Assembly (NCBI GenBank): GCA_029821455.1
Contig: JALGTI010000182.1
Coordinates: forward strand, 1 to 6,393
Length of the DNA stretch: 6,393 bases
Source of the DNA: Candidatus Zipacnadia bacterium
GTDB lineage: Bacteria > Armatimonadota > Zipacnadia > Zipacnadales > Zipacnadaceae
Direction: 5' to 3'
Below are positions 1-5,532 of the stretch, piece by piece. Each line of letters opens with the position of its first letter. Position 1 is the first letter of the stretch. The notes under the pieces were generated by a model. That model did not search any database, was not told the DNA's origin, and saw only the letters and a program-made list of their open reading frames with translations. The translations under genes and the position numbers were made by a program.

Positions 1-409
1 CGCTCTCCAGCAACGCCACCGTGCGGTCTATGGCCTCGTCGGCAACCCTGAACAGCACCACAGCATCGCCCTGGCGAGTGCCAACGAACGCGTACATATA
101 CTCCACGTTGATGTCAGCGGTGCCCAGCTTTGCCAAAACGCCCGCCAGGCCGCCGGGGCGATCAGCCACCTGCAGCGCTATCACAGAGGTGGCGCCGACG
201 GAGAAGCCGGCATCCTGTAGCAGTTCAGTGGCCTTCTGTGGGTCGTTGACGATCAGCCTCAGGATTCCGAAGTCCGAGGTGTCGGCAATGGAGAGGGCAC
301 GAATATTGATCTCATTGTCACCGAGAGTACTACAGACCTCCGCCAGGCGTCCTGACTTGTTCTCCAGAAAAATGGAGACTTGCTGAACGATCTTGGGGCT
401 GCTTGGCAT
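1..409 (-). CDS. Tandem ACT-domain amino-acid-binding protein (3' end cut off)
   Basis: A small protein made of two consecutive ACT domains and nothing else; it probably binds an amino acid and acts as a regulator or sensor. The frame is open from ATG at 409-407 to the window edge, giving 136 visible residues; relatives are about 140-145 residues, so only the last few codons should be missing. ACT 1 spans about residues 9-70 with the ligand-loop motif NKSGRLAEV (18-26) and the turn NEINIRALS (32-40). ACT 2 starts near 76 with ADRPGGLAGVLAKL (82-95) and DINVEYMYAF (99-108). The start is supported by a GAGGAG ribosome binding site 9 nt upstream, lying inside the last codons of the preceding ligase gene; only 6 nt separate the two genes. 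Proteins of this type are commonly found beside PaaK and indolepyruvate oxidoreductase genes, so an aromatic amino acid is the likely ligand. That ligand is inferred, not seen. Confidence 0.88.
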   Translation of the reverse strand, partial: MPSSPKIVQQVSIFLENKSGRLAEVCSTLGDNEINIRALSIADTSDFGILRLIVNDPQKATELLQDAGFSVGATSVIALQVADRPGGLAGVLAKLGTADINVEYMYAFVGTRQGDAVVLFRVADEAIDRTVALLES

Positions 410-415
410 ATATCC

Positions 416-1675
416 TCACTCCTCTTCACGCAGGTCAATCACGCGCTTGACAGTTACCGAAATCCCCAGCGCGGAGCGGATCTTCTCCGCTATCTGCTGT
501 TCGACACTCTCCAAGCCACTGACGGTATCAGAGAAGAACTGGGGCGAAACCTCGACCTGGATCTCTAGCTGATCCAGCCGTCCCTTGCGGGTCAGCACGA
601 GTTGATACTGCGGTTCCACTTCCGCGAACGAAGTTAGTACCTCCTCAATCTGGCTGGGGAAGACGTTGACCCCACGGATGATAAGCATATCATCCGTGCG
701 ACCAGCGAGCCGTGCGATCCGGGCATGCGTTCGCCCACAGGGACAGGGCTCGTGGCTGAGGGCTGAGATGTCCTTGGTGCGGAAGCGAATCACCGGGAAA
801 GCTCGCTTTGTCAGCGTTGTTATGACCAATTCACCAGTCTCGCCATCCGGCAGCACCTCACCAGTGTCGGGGTCTATAATCTCGGGTAGGAAGTGGTCAT
901 CGAAGACGTGCATCATCCCCTTGACCTCACACTCGGAGGCAACGCCAGGGCCAATGACCTCGGTCAGACCATAGATGTCATGGGCGGAGATGCCCAGCTT
1001 CTCTTCAACCACACGCCGCGCGCCCTCGCTCCAACACTCGGCCCCAAAGATCCCTGCCATCAGGGGGATGTCGTCCCCTCCCAGGCCCATATCCTCGGCA
1101 GCATCGGCGAGGGTCAGAGCATAGGAGGGAGTGCAGCAGAGGATTGTTGCGCCCAGATCGCGCATCATCATAAGCTGACGCTCTGTGTTGCCCGCCGACA
1201 TCGGTATTACAGTACAGCCCATTAGTTCACCGCCATAGTGCAGCCCCAAACCCCCAGTGAATAACCCATACCCGTAGGCATTCTGCAGAATGTCATCGGA
1301 GGTGCCACCAGCACAGGCGATAGCACGGGCGATCGTTTGAGCCCAGACATCGGTAATATCTGACCGCGAATAGCCAGCCACAACCGGCTTGCCGGTCGTG
1401 CCGGAGGAGGCGTGAATGCGTACCACCTCATCCAGTGGCAACGCAAACATACCAAAGGGGTACGTGTCACGCAAGTCGCTCTTGTCAGTGAACGGGAACC
1501 GCTGCAAGTCATCCAGGCTCTGTACATCATCAGGAGTGACGCCAACCGCCTGCCACTTCTGACGATAATACGGCACATTTGCCCACAGCCGTGCTATCTG
1601 CTCACGCAGCCGCCGAAGCTGCAGGCTGCTACGCTGCCCCGGGTCCATACATTCATGTATTGGGTCCCAAATCAT
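416..1675 (-). CDS. paaK: PaaK-type arylacetate (phenylacetate)-CoA ligase family protein, ior-linked, with shortened A10 loop
   Basis: A 419-residue member of the adenylate-forming PaaK family, which converts arylacetates such as phenylacetate or indoleacetate to CoA thioesters with ATP, releasing AMP and PPi. Visible family motifs in order: the N-terminal helix with NVPYYRQKW (33-41), the ATP-binding loop SSGTTGKPV (90-98), GNTERQ (162-167), TPSYAL (182-187), FGAECWSE (210-217), A5 motif DIYGLTEVIGPG (233-244), FRTKD (298-302), a CPCGRT motif (311-316), and the hinge/A8 region GRTDDMLIIRGVNVFPSQIE (325-344). The start is firm: an AGGAGGG site lies 6 nt before ATG and overlaps the iorB stop, 11 nt between the genes. 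The oddity is the C terminus. After ALGISVTV the protein goes directly to KRVIDLREEE, so about 15 residues usually present (a G-S/T-LPRSEGKA-like segment with the adenylation lysine) are missing without a frameshift. It sits between iorB and an ACT-domain gene, so its substrate is probably the product of IorAB. The family assignment is certain; normal ligase activity is less so. Confidence 0.93.
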   Translation of the reverse strand: MIWDPIHECMDPGQRSSLQLRRLREQIARLWANVPYYRQKWQAVGVTPDDVQSLDDLQRFPFTDKSDLRDTYPFGMFALPLDEVVRIHASSGTTGKPVVAGYSRSDITDVWAQTIARAIACAGGTSDDILQNAYGYGLFTGGLGLHYGGELMGCTVIPMSAGNTERQLMMMRDLGATILCCTPSYALTLADAAEDMGLGGDDIPLMAGIFGAECWSEGARRVVEEKLGISAHDIYGLTEVIGPGVASECEVKGMMHVFDDHFLPEIIDPDTGEVLPDGETGELVITTLTKRAFPVIRFRTKDISALSHEPCPCGRTHARIARLAGRTDDMLIIRGVNVFPSQIEEVLTSFAEVEPQYQLVLTRKGRLDQLEIQVEVSPQFFSDTVSGLESVEQQIAEKIRSALGISVTVKRVIDLREEE

Positions 1676-1686
1676 CTTATACCCTC

Positions 1687-2280
1687 CTATGCCTTCTCCG
1701 CTGCAACCAGTTCCGCGCCCTCAGCTAGAGCACGCAGATTGATCGCTACAGTCTTAGGCTTGATACTGAGGCGAATCGCTTCCTCCAATGAAGCCTGCGT
1801 AAAGGGCAGCAGCCTCGATGCTGCTCCTAAAACGACGATATTTGCTGCGCGAATCTCCCCCAGAGCTGCTGCCACCTCGGAAGCGTGCACCACATATACC
1901 GCTCGTCCGCTCTTCTCCAACTGCTCCAGCGAATCCTCCGGATAGTCAGCCACTCCCAGAGACACAGTTGCCGGTGTTATTCGGCGCGGGTCAACGATGA
2001 CCTTTCCGTCAGGCTTGGTCGCCGGCAGAGCACGCAGTGTCTCTATCAGTTCAAAGCCAATCAGCAGGTCCGCCTCGCCAGCCGGGATCGTGGGCGAGTA
2101 GATTTCGCCATCCGCGGAAAAGCGCACGTGACTCACCACGCTGCCCCCGCGCTGGGACATTCCATGGATCTCACTCTTCTTGACCTGCCAGCCCTCCAAC
2201 AGGCAGGCCTGCGCCAGCACCTGACTGGCGGTGATCGTCCCCTGGCCGCCAACTCCTGCGAGCAGCACATTGGTCGTCAT
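1687..2280 (-). CDS. iorB: Indolepyruvate:ferredoxin oxidoreductase, beta subunit
   Basis: The 197-residue beta (gamma-type) subunit of the IOR complex, which oxidatively decarboxylates arylpyruvates with CoA to arylacetyl-CoA, passing electrons to ferredoxin in the cytoplasm. The protein is one POR/KOR gamma-type domain. It has the glycine-rich motif GVGGQGTITAS (9-19) and the highly characteristic EIHGMSQRGGSVVSHVR (37-53), followed by LLIGFELIETLRALP (72-86). Its length is typical of IorB. The ATG overlaps the iorA stop in an ATGA arrangement (2277-2280), so translation is probably coupled and gives equal amounts of the two subunits. The gene runs into the PaaK-type gene with 11 nt between. 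No missing motif or frameshift is visible. Related 2-oxoacid oxidoreductase gamma subunits share this fold, but the adjacent alpha subunit makes the IOR assignment secure. Confidence 0.96.
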   Translation of the reverse strand: MTTNVLLAGVGGQGTITASQVLAQACLLEGWQVKKSEIHGMSQRGGSVVSHVRFSADGEIYSPTIPAGEADLLIGFELIETLRALPATKPDGKVIVDPRRITPATVSLGVADYPEDSLEQLEKSGRAVYVVHASEVAAALGEIRAANIVVLGAASRLLPFTQASLEEAIRLSIKPKTVAINLRALAEGAELVAAEKA

Positions 2281-4028
2281 TGGGCCTCACCTCCCGGCGC
2301 GATGGCGTCCTTGGGACAGACCTGGGCGCAAAGGCTACAGCCAATGCAAATGAGGGGGTCAATGACCGGCTGGCGGCTGCCATCGCTTATCTCGTGGGAT
2401 GTGATCGCGGGGCAACCCAGCCGCAGACATGCCCCACACTGCACGCAACTCTCCTCATCAATCGCGTAGGGCTGTCCGCGCTCACGGGAAAGCAGTACGC
2501 ACGGATGGCTTGCAATCAGCACCGAAGGCTCATTGCTCTCGACAGCGGCCTTGATTGCTGCCTCGGTCTGCTCGAGATCGCGCGGGTCTATCGTCTCAAC
2601 GTGGGCTATCCCAATCCCCTTACACAACGCCACCAGGTCAAGCTTCCCCCCCGCTTCTCCGCGCAGAGTTCGGCCCGTGGCCGGGTGATCCTGGCCGCCA
2701 GTCATCGCGGTAGTGCCATTGTCCAGGATGATTATGGTCGAGGGGCTATTATTGTAAGCGATATTAACGAGCCCGCTTATTCCGCTGTGGATGAAAGTGC
2801 CATCGCCGATAACCGCCACAGCGGATTGCTTCTCGCCGCAAGCCTGATTGATCCCGTGGACCTGGCCAACTCCCGCGCCCATACACAGGCACGTGTGCAG
2901 CGCCTGCAGTGGGGGCAGCGCTCCCAGTGTGTAGCAGCCGATGTCACCGGTAACGAACAGCTTCAACTTCCGCAGGGCCACGAAGACACCCCGATGCGGG
3001 CAGCCGGCACAGAGTTGAGGTGGCCGCAGCGGCAACTCGGCCTGTGGGTGAAACGGGGCATCCTTGCCCTCCAAAGCAGCCCTTACCCGCGCCGGACTCA
3101 ACTCCCCTATCTGCAAGCTCTCTGGGAGCGGCTCAACCGCCACACCCAAGGCCCGTACTTGCTCGGTCAGATAGGGATCTAATTCCTCGATAACGTACAG
3201 CTTCTCAACACCGACAGCGAACTCCCCAATCAGCTTCTCCGGCAATGGCCACGTCATCCCCAGCTTGAGAAACGACGCCTGGGGGCAGACTTCTCTCGCG
3301 TATTGATAGGCGATGCCCGACGAGATGATCCCCATACACCCGTCGCCATCCTCACGATGGTTAATGTCCGTAGCTTCGGCGTATTCGCGCAAGCTGGCGA
3401 TACGCTCCGCCATCACAACGTGCCGCTTATGCGCGTGGGCCGGGACCATCACGTACTTTGCTGGCTCAGCCTCGGGAACGCAAACCGCACTCTCTAGGTC
3501 GCGCTCGCCGACCACCACTACACCATCAGAATGAGAAAGGCGGGTGGTGACCCGCAGCAGCACCGGCGTATCAAAGTGCTCACTGAGTTCAAAGGCCAGC
3601 CTGGCAAAGTCCAGGGCCTCCTGGGAGGTGGAAGGCTCCAGCATCGGCAGCTTGGCCGCTCGCGCATAATGCCGGTTATCCTGCTCGTTCTGAGAGCTGT
3701 GCATCGAGGGGTCATCAGCCGAGACTATCACCAGGCCGCCCTTGACCCCGGTGTAGGAGAGGGTGAACAGCGGATCGGCGGCGACGTTCAGCCCCACGTG
3801 CTTCATAGTCACCAGCGACCGTGCCCCGGCCAGCGACGCACCGGCCGCCGCTTCCAGGGCACACTTCTCATTGACCGACCATTCCGTGTAGCAATCTCCC
3901 AGTTCAGTCAGGGCCGGAAGTATCTCCGACGACGGCGTTCCCGGATAGCCGCTGCCGAATGCGCAGCCGGCCTCCCAGGCGCCCCGCGCGATTGCCTCGT
4001 TGCCTGACAGCAACTCTTTCTCTGACAT
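2277..4028 (-). CDS. iorA: Indolepyruvate:ferredoxin oxidoreductase, alpha subunit
   Basis: The 583-residue catalytic subunit of IOR, a thiamine-pyrophosphate and iron-sulfur enzyme acting on indolepyruvate, phenylpyruvate and hydroxyphenylpyruvate. Domain order: N-terminal pyrimidine-binding domain (about 5-165) with LLSGNEAIARGA (6-17), GYPGTPSSEI (27-36) and WSVNEKCALE (50-59); a middle domain (about 230-300); the TPP pyrophosphate-binding domain (about 335-500) opening with LCAGCPHRG (339-347), then GDIGCYTLG (361-369), VIGDGTFIHSGI (407-418) and DNGTTAMTGGQDHP (436-449). A C-terminal ferredoxin domain has two [4Fe-4S] motifs, CX2CX2CX4CP (Cys 528, 531, 534, 539) and CX2CX2CX3CP (Cys 561, 564, 567, 571). 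All eight cysteines are present. The ATG is the family's usual start, but its ribosome binding site is modest (GCAGG or AGGCAGG close to the start). It is the first gene of the cluster. I see no convincing sigma70 promoter in the 168 bases before it, which also hold the terminator of the upstream gene. Confidence 0.97.
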   Translation of the reverse strand: MSEKELLSGNEAIARGAWEAGCAFGSGYPGTPSSEILPALTELGDCYTEWSVNEKCALEAAAGASLAGARSLVTMKHVGLNVAADPLFTLSYTGVKGGLVIVSADDPSMHSSQNEQDNRHYARAAKLPMLEPSTSQEALDFARLAFELSEHFDTPVLLRVTTRLSHSDGVVVVGERDLESAVCVPEAEPAKYVMVPAHAHKRHVVMAERIASLREYAEATDINHREDGDGCMGIISSGIAYQYAREVCPQASFLKLGMTWPLPEKLIGEFAVGVEKLYVIEELDPYLTEQVRALGVAVEPLPESLQIGELSPARVRAALEGKDAPFHPQAELPLRPPQLCAGCPHRGVFVALRKLKLFVTGDIGCYTLGALPPLQALHTCLCMGAGVGQVHGINQACGEKQSAVAVIGDGTFIHSGISGLVNIAYNNSPSTIIILDNGTTAMTGGQDHPATGRTLRGEAGGKLDLVALCKGIGIAHVETIDPRDLEQTEAAIKAAVESNEPSVLIASHPCVLLSRERGQPYAIDEESCVQCGACLRLGCPAITSHEISDGSRQPVIDPLICIGCSLCAQVCPKDAIAPGGEAQ

Positions 4029-4135
4029 ACCTGCCTGCTTTCAAACCGGAGTGTGTCTTCGTCCCCCATGACAACTTCGACGCGCCAAGACTGCTATCCT
4101 CCCCAGGGTCGCGCCATCAGACGTTGTTGCCACCC

Positions 4136-4170
4136 AAAAAAGAATAAGCCCGACGCAGTTGGCGCCGGGC
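4136..4170 (-). terminator. Rho-independent terminator after the porin gene
   Basis: On the minus strand a 9-bp GC-rich stem, GCCCGGCGC paired with GCGTCGGGC (one G-U pair), closes a five-base loop CAACT. A T-rich tail, TTATTCTTTTTT (4147-4136), follows at once. It lies 26 nt after the porin stop codon and about 107 nt before iorA, so it separates the porin transcript from the ior cluster. This is a textbook intrinsic terminator in one direction only, because the other strand has no T run after the stem. Confidence 0.92.
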
Positions 4171-4180
4171 CTGGTGTGGT

Positions 4181-4196
4181 GCCAATAGGGATTGGC
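4181..4196 (-). repeat. Short perfect hairpin directly after the porin stop codon
   Basis: GCCAAT and ATTGGC form a perfect 6-bp inverted repeat around a four-base loop (CCCT on the coding strand). It begins at the base right after the porin stop (TGA, 4199-4197) and precedes the intrinsic terminator by 10 nt. It has no T tract of its own. It may stabilise the 3' end of the mRNA; the role is inferred and chance is possible at this length. Confidence 0.5.
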
Positions 4197-5195
4197 TCAG
4201 AAGGCGTACTGCCACTGGATGCCAATCTGACCGTAGTCGCCGCCGCAGGGACCAGAGAACGCAGGCTTGGACGGGTACGTCATCTCGGCATCAAGGTACT
4301 CGACAGTCAACTCGTTGTGGCTGTCGAGCTGATAAGCACAGCCAATGTGCAGGCCACTGAAGTCGCCGCCGACGTCTTTATCCGGGTCATATACCTCGTA
4401 GCGAACGAACGGCGTGGCCTTGTTGACATTGTGTGCCACCTGCAGATACCAGCCATCAATGTCCGGGCCCATGCTCCCATCAAGATACTCGGCCTGGAAG
4501 CCCCAGGGGGCCGGCTCTGTGTGGATGTACAGGTTTATGGCCTCCCGATCCTGCGGGGTGTTGCCATATTTGCCGTCCATCCAACTGATGCCGAATTCGC
4601 CCCAATCCCGCTTCCACCGCAGGTCCGCGCTTACTGTCTTGTTGTTGTTGTCGTCAGGGTTACGGAAGTTCCCGTTCACAACACCGACAATAACCTTGGG
4701 CTCATTCCCTGACGGCGTGCGCATTAGATAGATTCCCCGGTCCCACGGGCCTGCGAAGTAGATGCCAGGCAGCCCAGGAAGCCCGGCACCGGCCGCCCAA
4801 CGCTCAAACGGCAGGCGCTTGGAGCTGCTCTCCCACACATCATAGCCGAAGTTGGTCGGCACCTGGCCAACGCGGGCGGTCCACTCGTCGGAGATCTGCC
4901 AGTCCACAAAGGCGTTGCAGATATCCACGCTGGGATTACCGGGCCCAACCCGGCCATAGGTAATGACGACGTTGGCCCGGTCGGTGACGTCAGCGATGAA
5001 GTTCATGTAGAAGCGGGGCAGGTGGAAATCATCTACTGAGCCTGAGGCATCTCGTGCTTCGTAGCGGGCCTGGGCGAAGCCATTGACAGTAATCTTGTCG
5101 TACCAGGCTTCTCCCTCGGATGCGCCCTGTGCGTGGACGGCTGCGACCGGCAACAGCAATACACACGCCACCAGGGCAAGTCTCCATACTCTCAT
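4197..5195 (-). CDS. Outer-membrane beta-barrel porin-like protein
   Basis: A 332-residue exported protein with the layout of an outer-membrane barrel. Residues 1-22 are a signal peptide: basic MRVWR, a hydrophobic core LALVACVLLLPVAAV and a VHA|Q cleavage site. The mature part opens with ITVNGFAQARYEARD (35-49), a typical first strand. Alternating hydrophobic/aromatic strands follow, such as RFYMNFIADV (61-70), VVITYGRVG (76-84), FVDWQISDEWTARVGQVPTNFG (split over 96-117), NLYIHTEPAPWGFQAEYLDG (221-240), TPFVRYEVYD (261-270) and ELTVEYLDAE (295-304). It ends in IQWQYAF, the C-terminal aromatic-Phe signal used by BAM assembly. The pattern resembles phosphate-selective-type (OprO/P-like) porins, though it is shorter than the roughly 400-residue members, and the substrate is unknown. 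Mature cysteines (93, 286, 317) are unusual for a porin. The gene has its own probable promoter and terminator, so it is likely a separate unit. Confidence 0.85.
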   Translation of the reverse strand: MRVWRLALVACVLLLPVAAVHAQGASEGEAWYDKITVNGFAQARYEARDASGSVDDFHLPRFYMNFIADVTDRANVVITYGRVGPGNPSVDICNAFVDWQISDEWTARVGQVPTNFGYDVWESSSKRLPFERWAAGAGLPGLPGIYFAGPWDRGIYLMRTPSGNEPKVIVGVVNGNFRNPDDNNNKTVSADLRWKRDWGEFGISWMDGKYGNTPQDREAINLYIHTEPAPWGFQAEYLDGSMGPDIDGWYLQVAHNVNKATPFVRYEVYDPDKDVGGDFSGLHIGCAYQLDSHNELTVEYLDAEMTYPSKPAFSGPCGGDYGQIGIQWQYAF

Positions 5196-5205
5196 TGCTG
5201 CATTT

Positions 5206-5215
5206 CCCTCCCTTT
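5206..5215 (-). promoter_or_regulatory. Ribosome binding site of the porin gene
   Basis: AAAGGGAGGG lies before the porin ATG with 10 nt between its end and the start codon. The match to the anti-Shine-Dalgarno sequence is strong, but the spacing is at the long end. No other in-frame start codon lies between the site and ATG, and the signal peptide begins at that ATG, so the start is still well supported. A four-codon reading frame (ATG CAG CAA TGA, 5203-5192) lies between the site and the start and overlaps it as ATGA. Confidence 0.75.
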
Positions 5216-5230
5216 GGATTTATGTTGCAA

Positions 5231-5252
5231 GCCCCTCCGCTCAAGCGGGGGC
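5231..5252 (-). repeat. GC-rich hairpin in the porin leader, upstream of the RBS
   Basis: On the coding strand CCGC TTGA GCGG forms a 4-bp stem with a four-base loop. It can be extended by a further CCC/GGG pairing past one bulged base; an alternative register pairs GCCCC with GGGGC. It ends 16 nt before the ribosome binding site and has no T tract, so it is not a terminator. A structural role in the leader is an inference. Confidence 0.45.
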
Positions 5253-5273
5253 GGCTAGCCTAGAGCTAACACG

Positions 5274-5297
5274 AAAAGGAGCCACGAAATAAGCTCC
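5274..5297 (-). terminator. Weak terminator-like (attenuator-like) hairpin in the porin leader
   Basis: GGAGC and GCTCC form a 5-bp stem (plus a possible T-G pair) around a ten-base loop, followed on the minus strand by TTTT and then CGTGTT. The stem and T run are too short for an efficient intrinsic terminator, but the order is right for partial attenuation inside the leader. No coding sequence ends just before it. Confidence 0.3.
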
Positions 5298-5326
5298 GTG
5301 CCCCTCGAAGCGTCATCACGCCGTCG

Positions 5327-5342
5327 CCGGCTCTCCCGCCGG
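5327..5342 (-). repeat. CCGGC/GCCGG hairpin in the porin leader
   Basis: A perfect 5-bp all-GC inverted repeat, CCGGC and GCCGG, encloses a six-base purine-rich loop (GGGAGA on the coding strand). The loop resembles a ribosome-binding or CsrA-like GGA element, though that reading is speculative. No T tract follows. Confidence 0.4.
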
Positions 5343-5461
5343 TAATGTTGAGGGTCAGCGCTACAACATCTCGTATTCTCTTCGGTAGCATCACACGACA
5401 ACTACTAACTTCCCCACCACTCTGCCCAACCCGCTGCTCATGCGGCACACACGTTGCGCAT

Positions 5462-5490
5462 AGTATAACGACACGCGCCCACTTTTGCAA
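5462..5490 (-). promoter_or_regulatory. Probable sigma70-type promoter for the porin gene
   Basis: On the minus strand TTGCAA (5490-5485, 4 of 6 to TTGACA) and TATACT (5467-5462, 5 of 6 to TATAAT) are separated by exactly 17 bases. Transcription would begin near 5455, giving a leader of about 260 nt before the porin ATG. A second TATACT copy lies 28 nt upstream (5495-5490) with only a weak -35 (TTTGCC), so a tandem promoter is possible but less convincing. The promoter lies in an AT-richer pocket between paaK and the porin gene. Confidence 0.65.
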
Positions 5491-5499
5491 GTATAATCT

Positions 5500-5510
5500 C
5501 AGAACTTCTG
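5500..5510. promoter_or_regulatory. Operator-like dyad CAGAACTTCTG upstream of the promoter
   Basis: CAGAA and TTCTG form a perfect palindrome around one central base. It is centred 15-20 bases upstream of the -35 hexamer of the porin promoter, where an activator or repressor could bind. An 11-base palindrome can arise by chance, and I do not recognise it as the site of a known regulator. Confidence 0.3.
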
Positions 5511-5532
5511 CGGCAAATGCCAGAAAAGCCGC

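Larger units (their letters stand above)
5196..5532 (-). other. Non-coding stretch: promoter and long leader of the porin gene
   Basis: These 337 bases between the paaK-type stop and the porin start hold no convincing gene; a 74-codon frame opening at TTG inside the -35 element has no protein-like features. They contain the dyad, promoter, three hairpins and ribosome binding site listed separately, plus a small palindrome GGCTAGCC (5253-5260). Just after the upstream stop, GCGGC and GCCGC could pair across 13 bases, but no T run follows, so the upstream gene has no clear intrinsic terminator. I could not match the leader to a known riboswitch class. Confidence 0.6.

Noticed and set aside
2280..3182. 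A 300-codon open frame on the plus strand
   Set aside because: It is exactly antisense to iorA, whose motifs and cysteines are complete. The plus-strand product has no recognisable domain, and GC-rich genes often leave such open antisense frames.
4095..4135. GGGTGGCAACAACG on the minus strand, reminiscent of a T-box element before iorA
   Set aside because: The T-box core should be GGGTGGNACCGCG and precede a terminator, with a long specifier stem upstream. Here the motif is imperfect, lies after the terminator, and no stem I is present.
4641..4653. GTT triplet run as a variable microsatellite
   Set aside because: Only three perfect triplets encoding Asn183-185 in a predicted loop of the porin; too short to be a phase-variable tract and it would not shift the frame.
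4053..4712. A 219-codon plus-strand frame over the porin gene and terminator
   Set aside because: It reads through the porin terminator stem and the antisense of the barrel; no ribosome binding site or family resemblance.
5266..5490. A 74-codon minus-strand frame in the porin leader
   Set aside because: Its TTG start lies within the -35 hexamer, there is no ribosome binding site, and the composition is not protein-like.
5468..5497. TATAAT on the plus strand (5492-5497) as a divergent promoter
   Set aside because: The upstream -35 candidate (ACGACA at 18-base spacing) is poor, and there is no plus-strand gene to transcribe.
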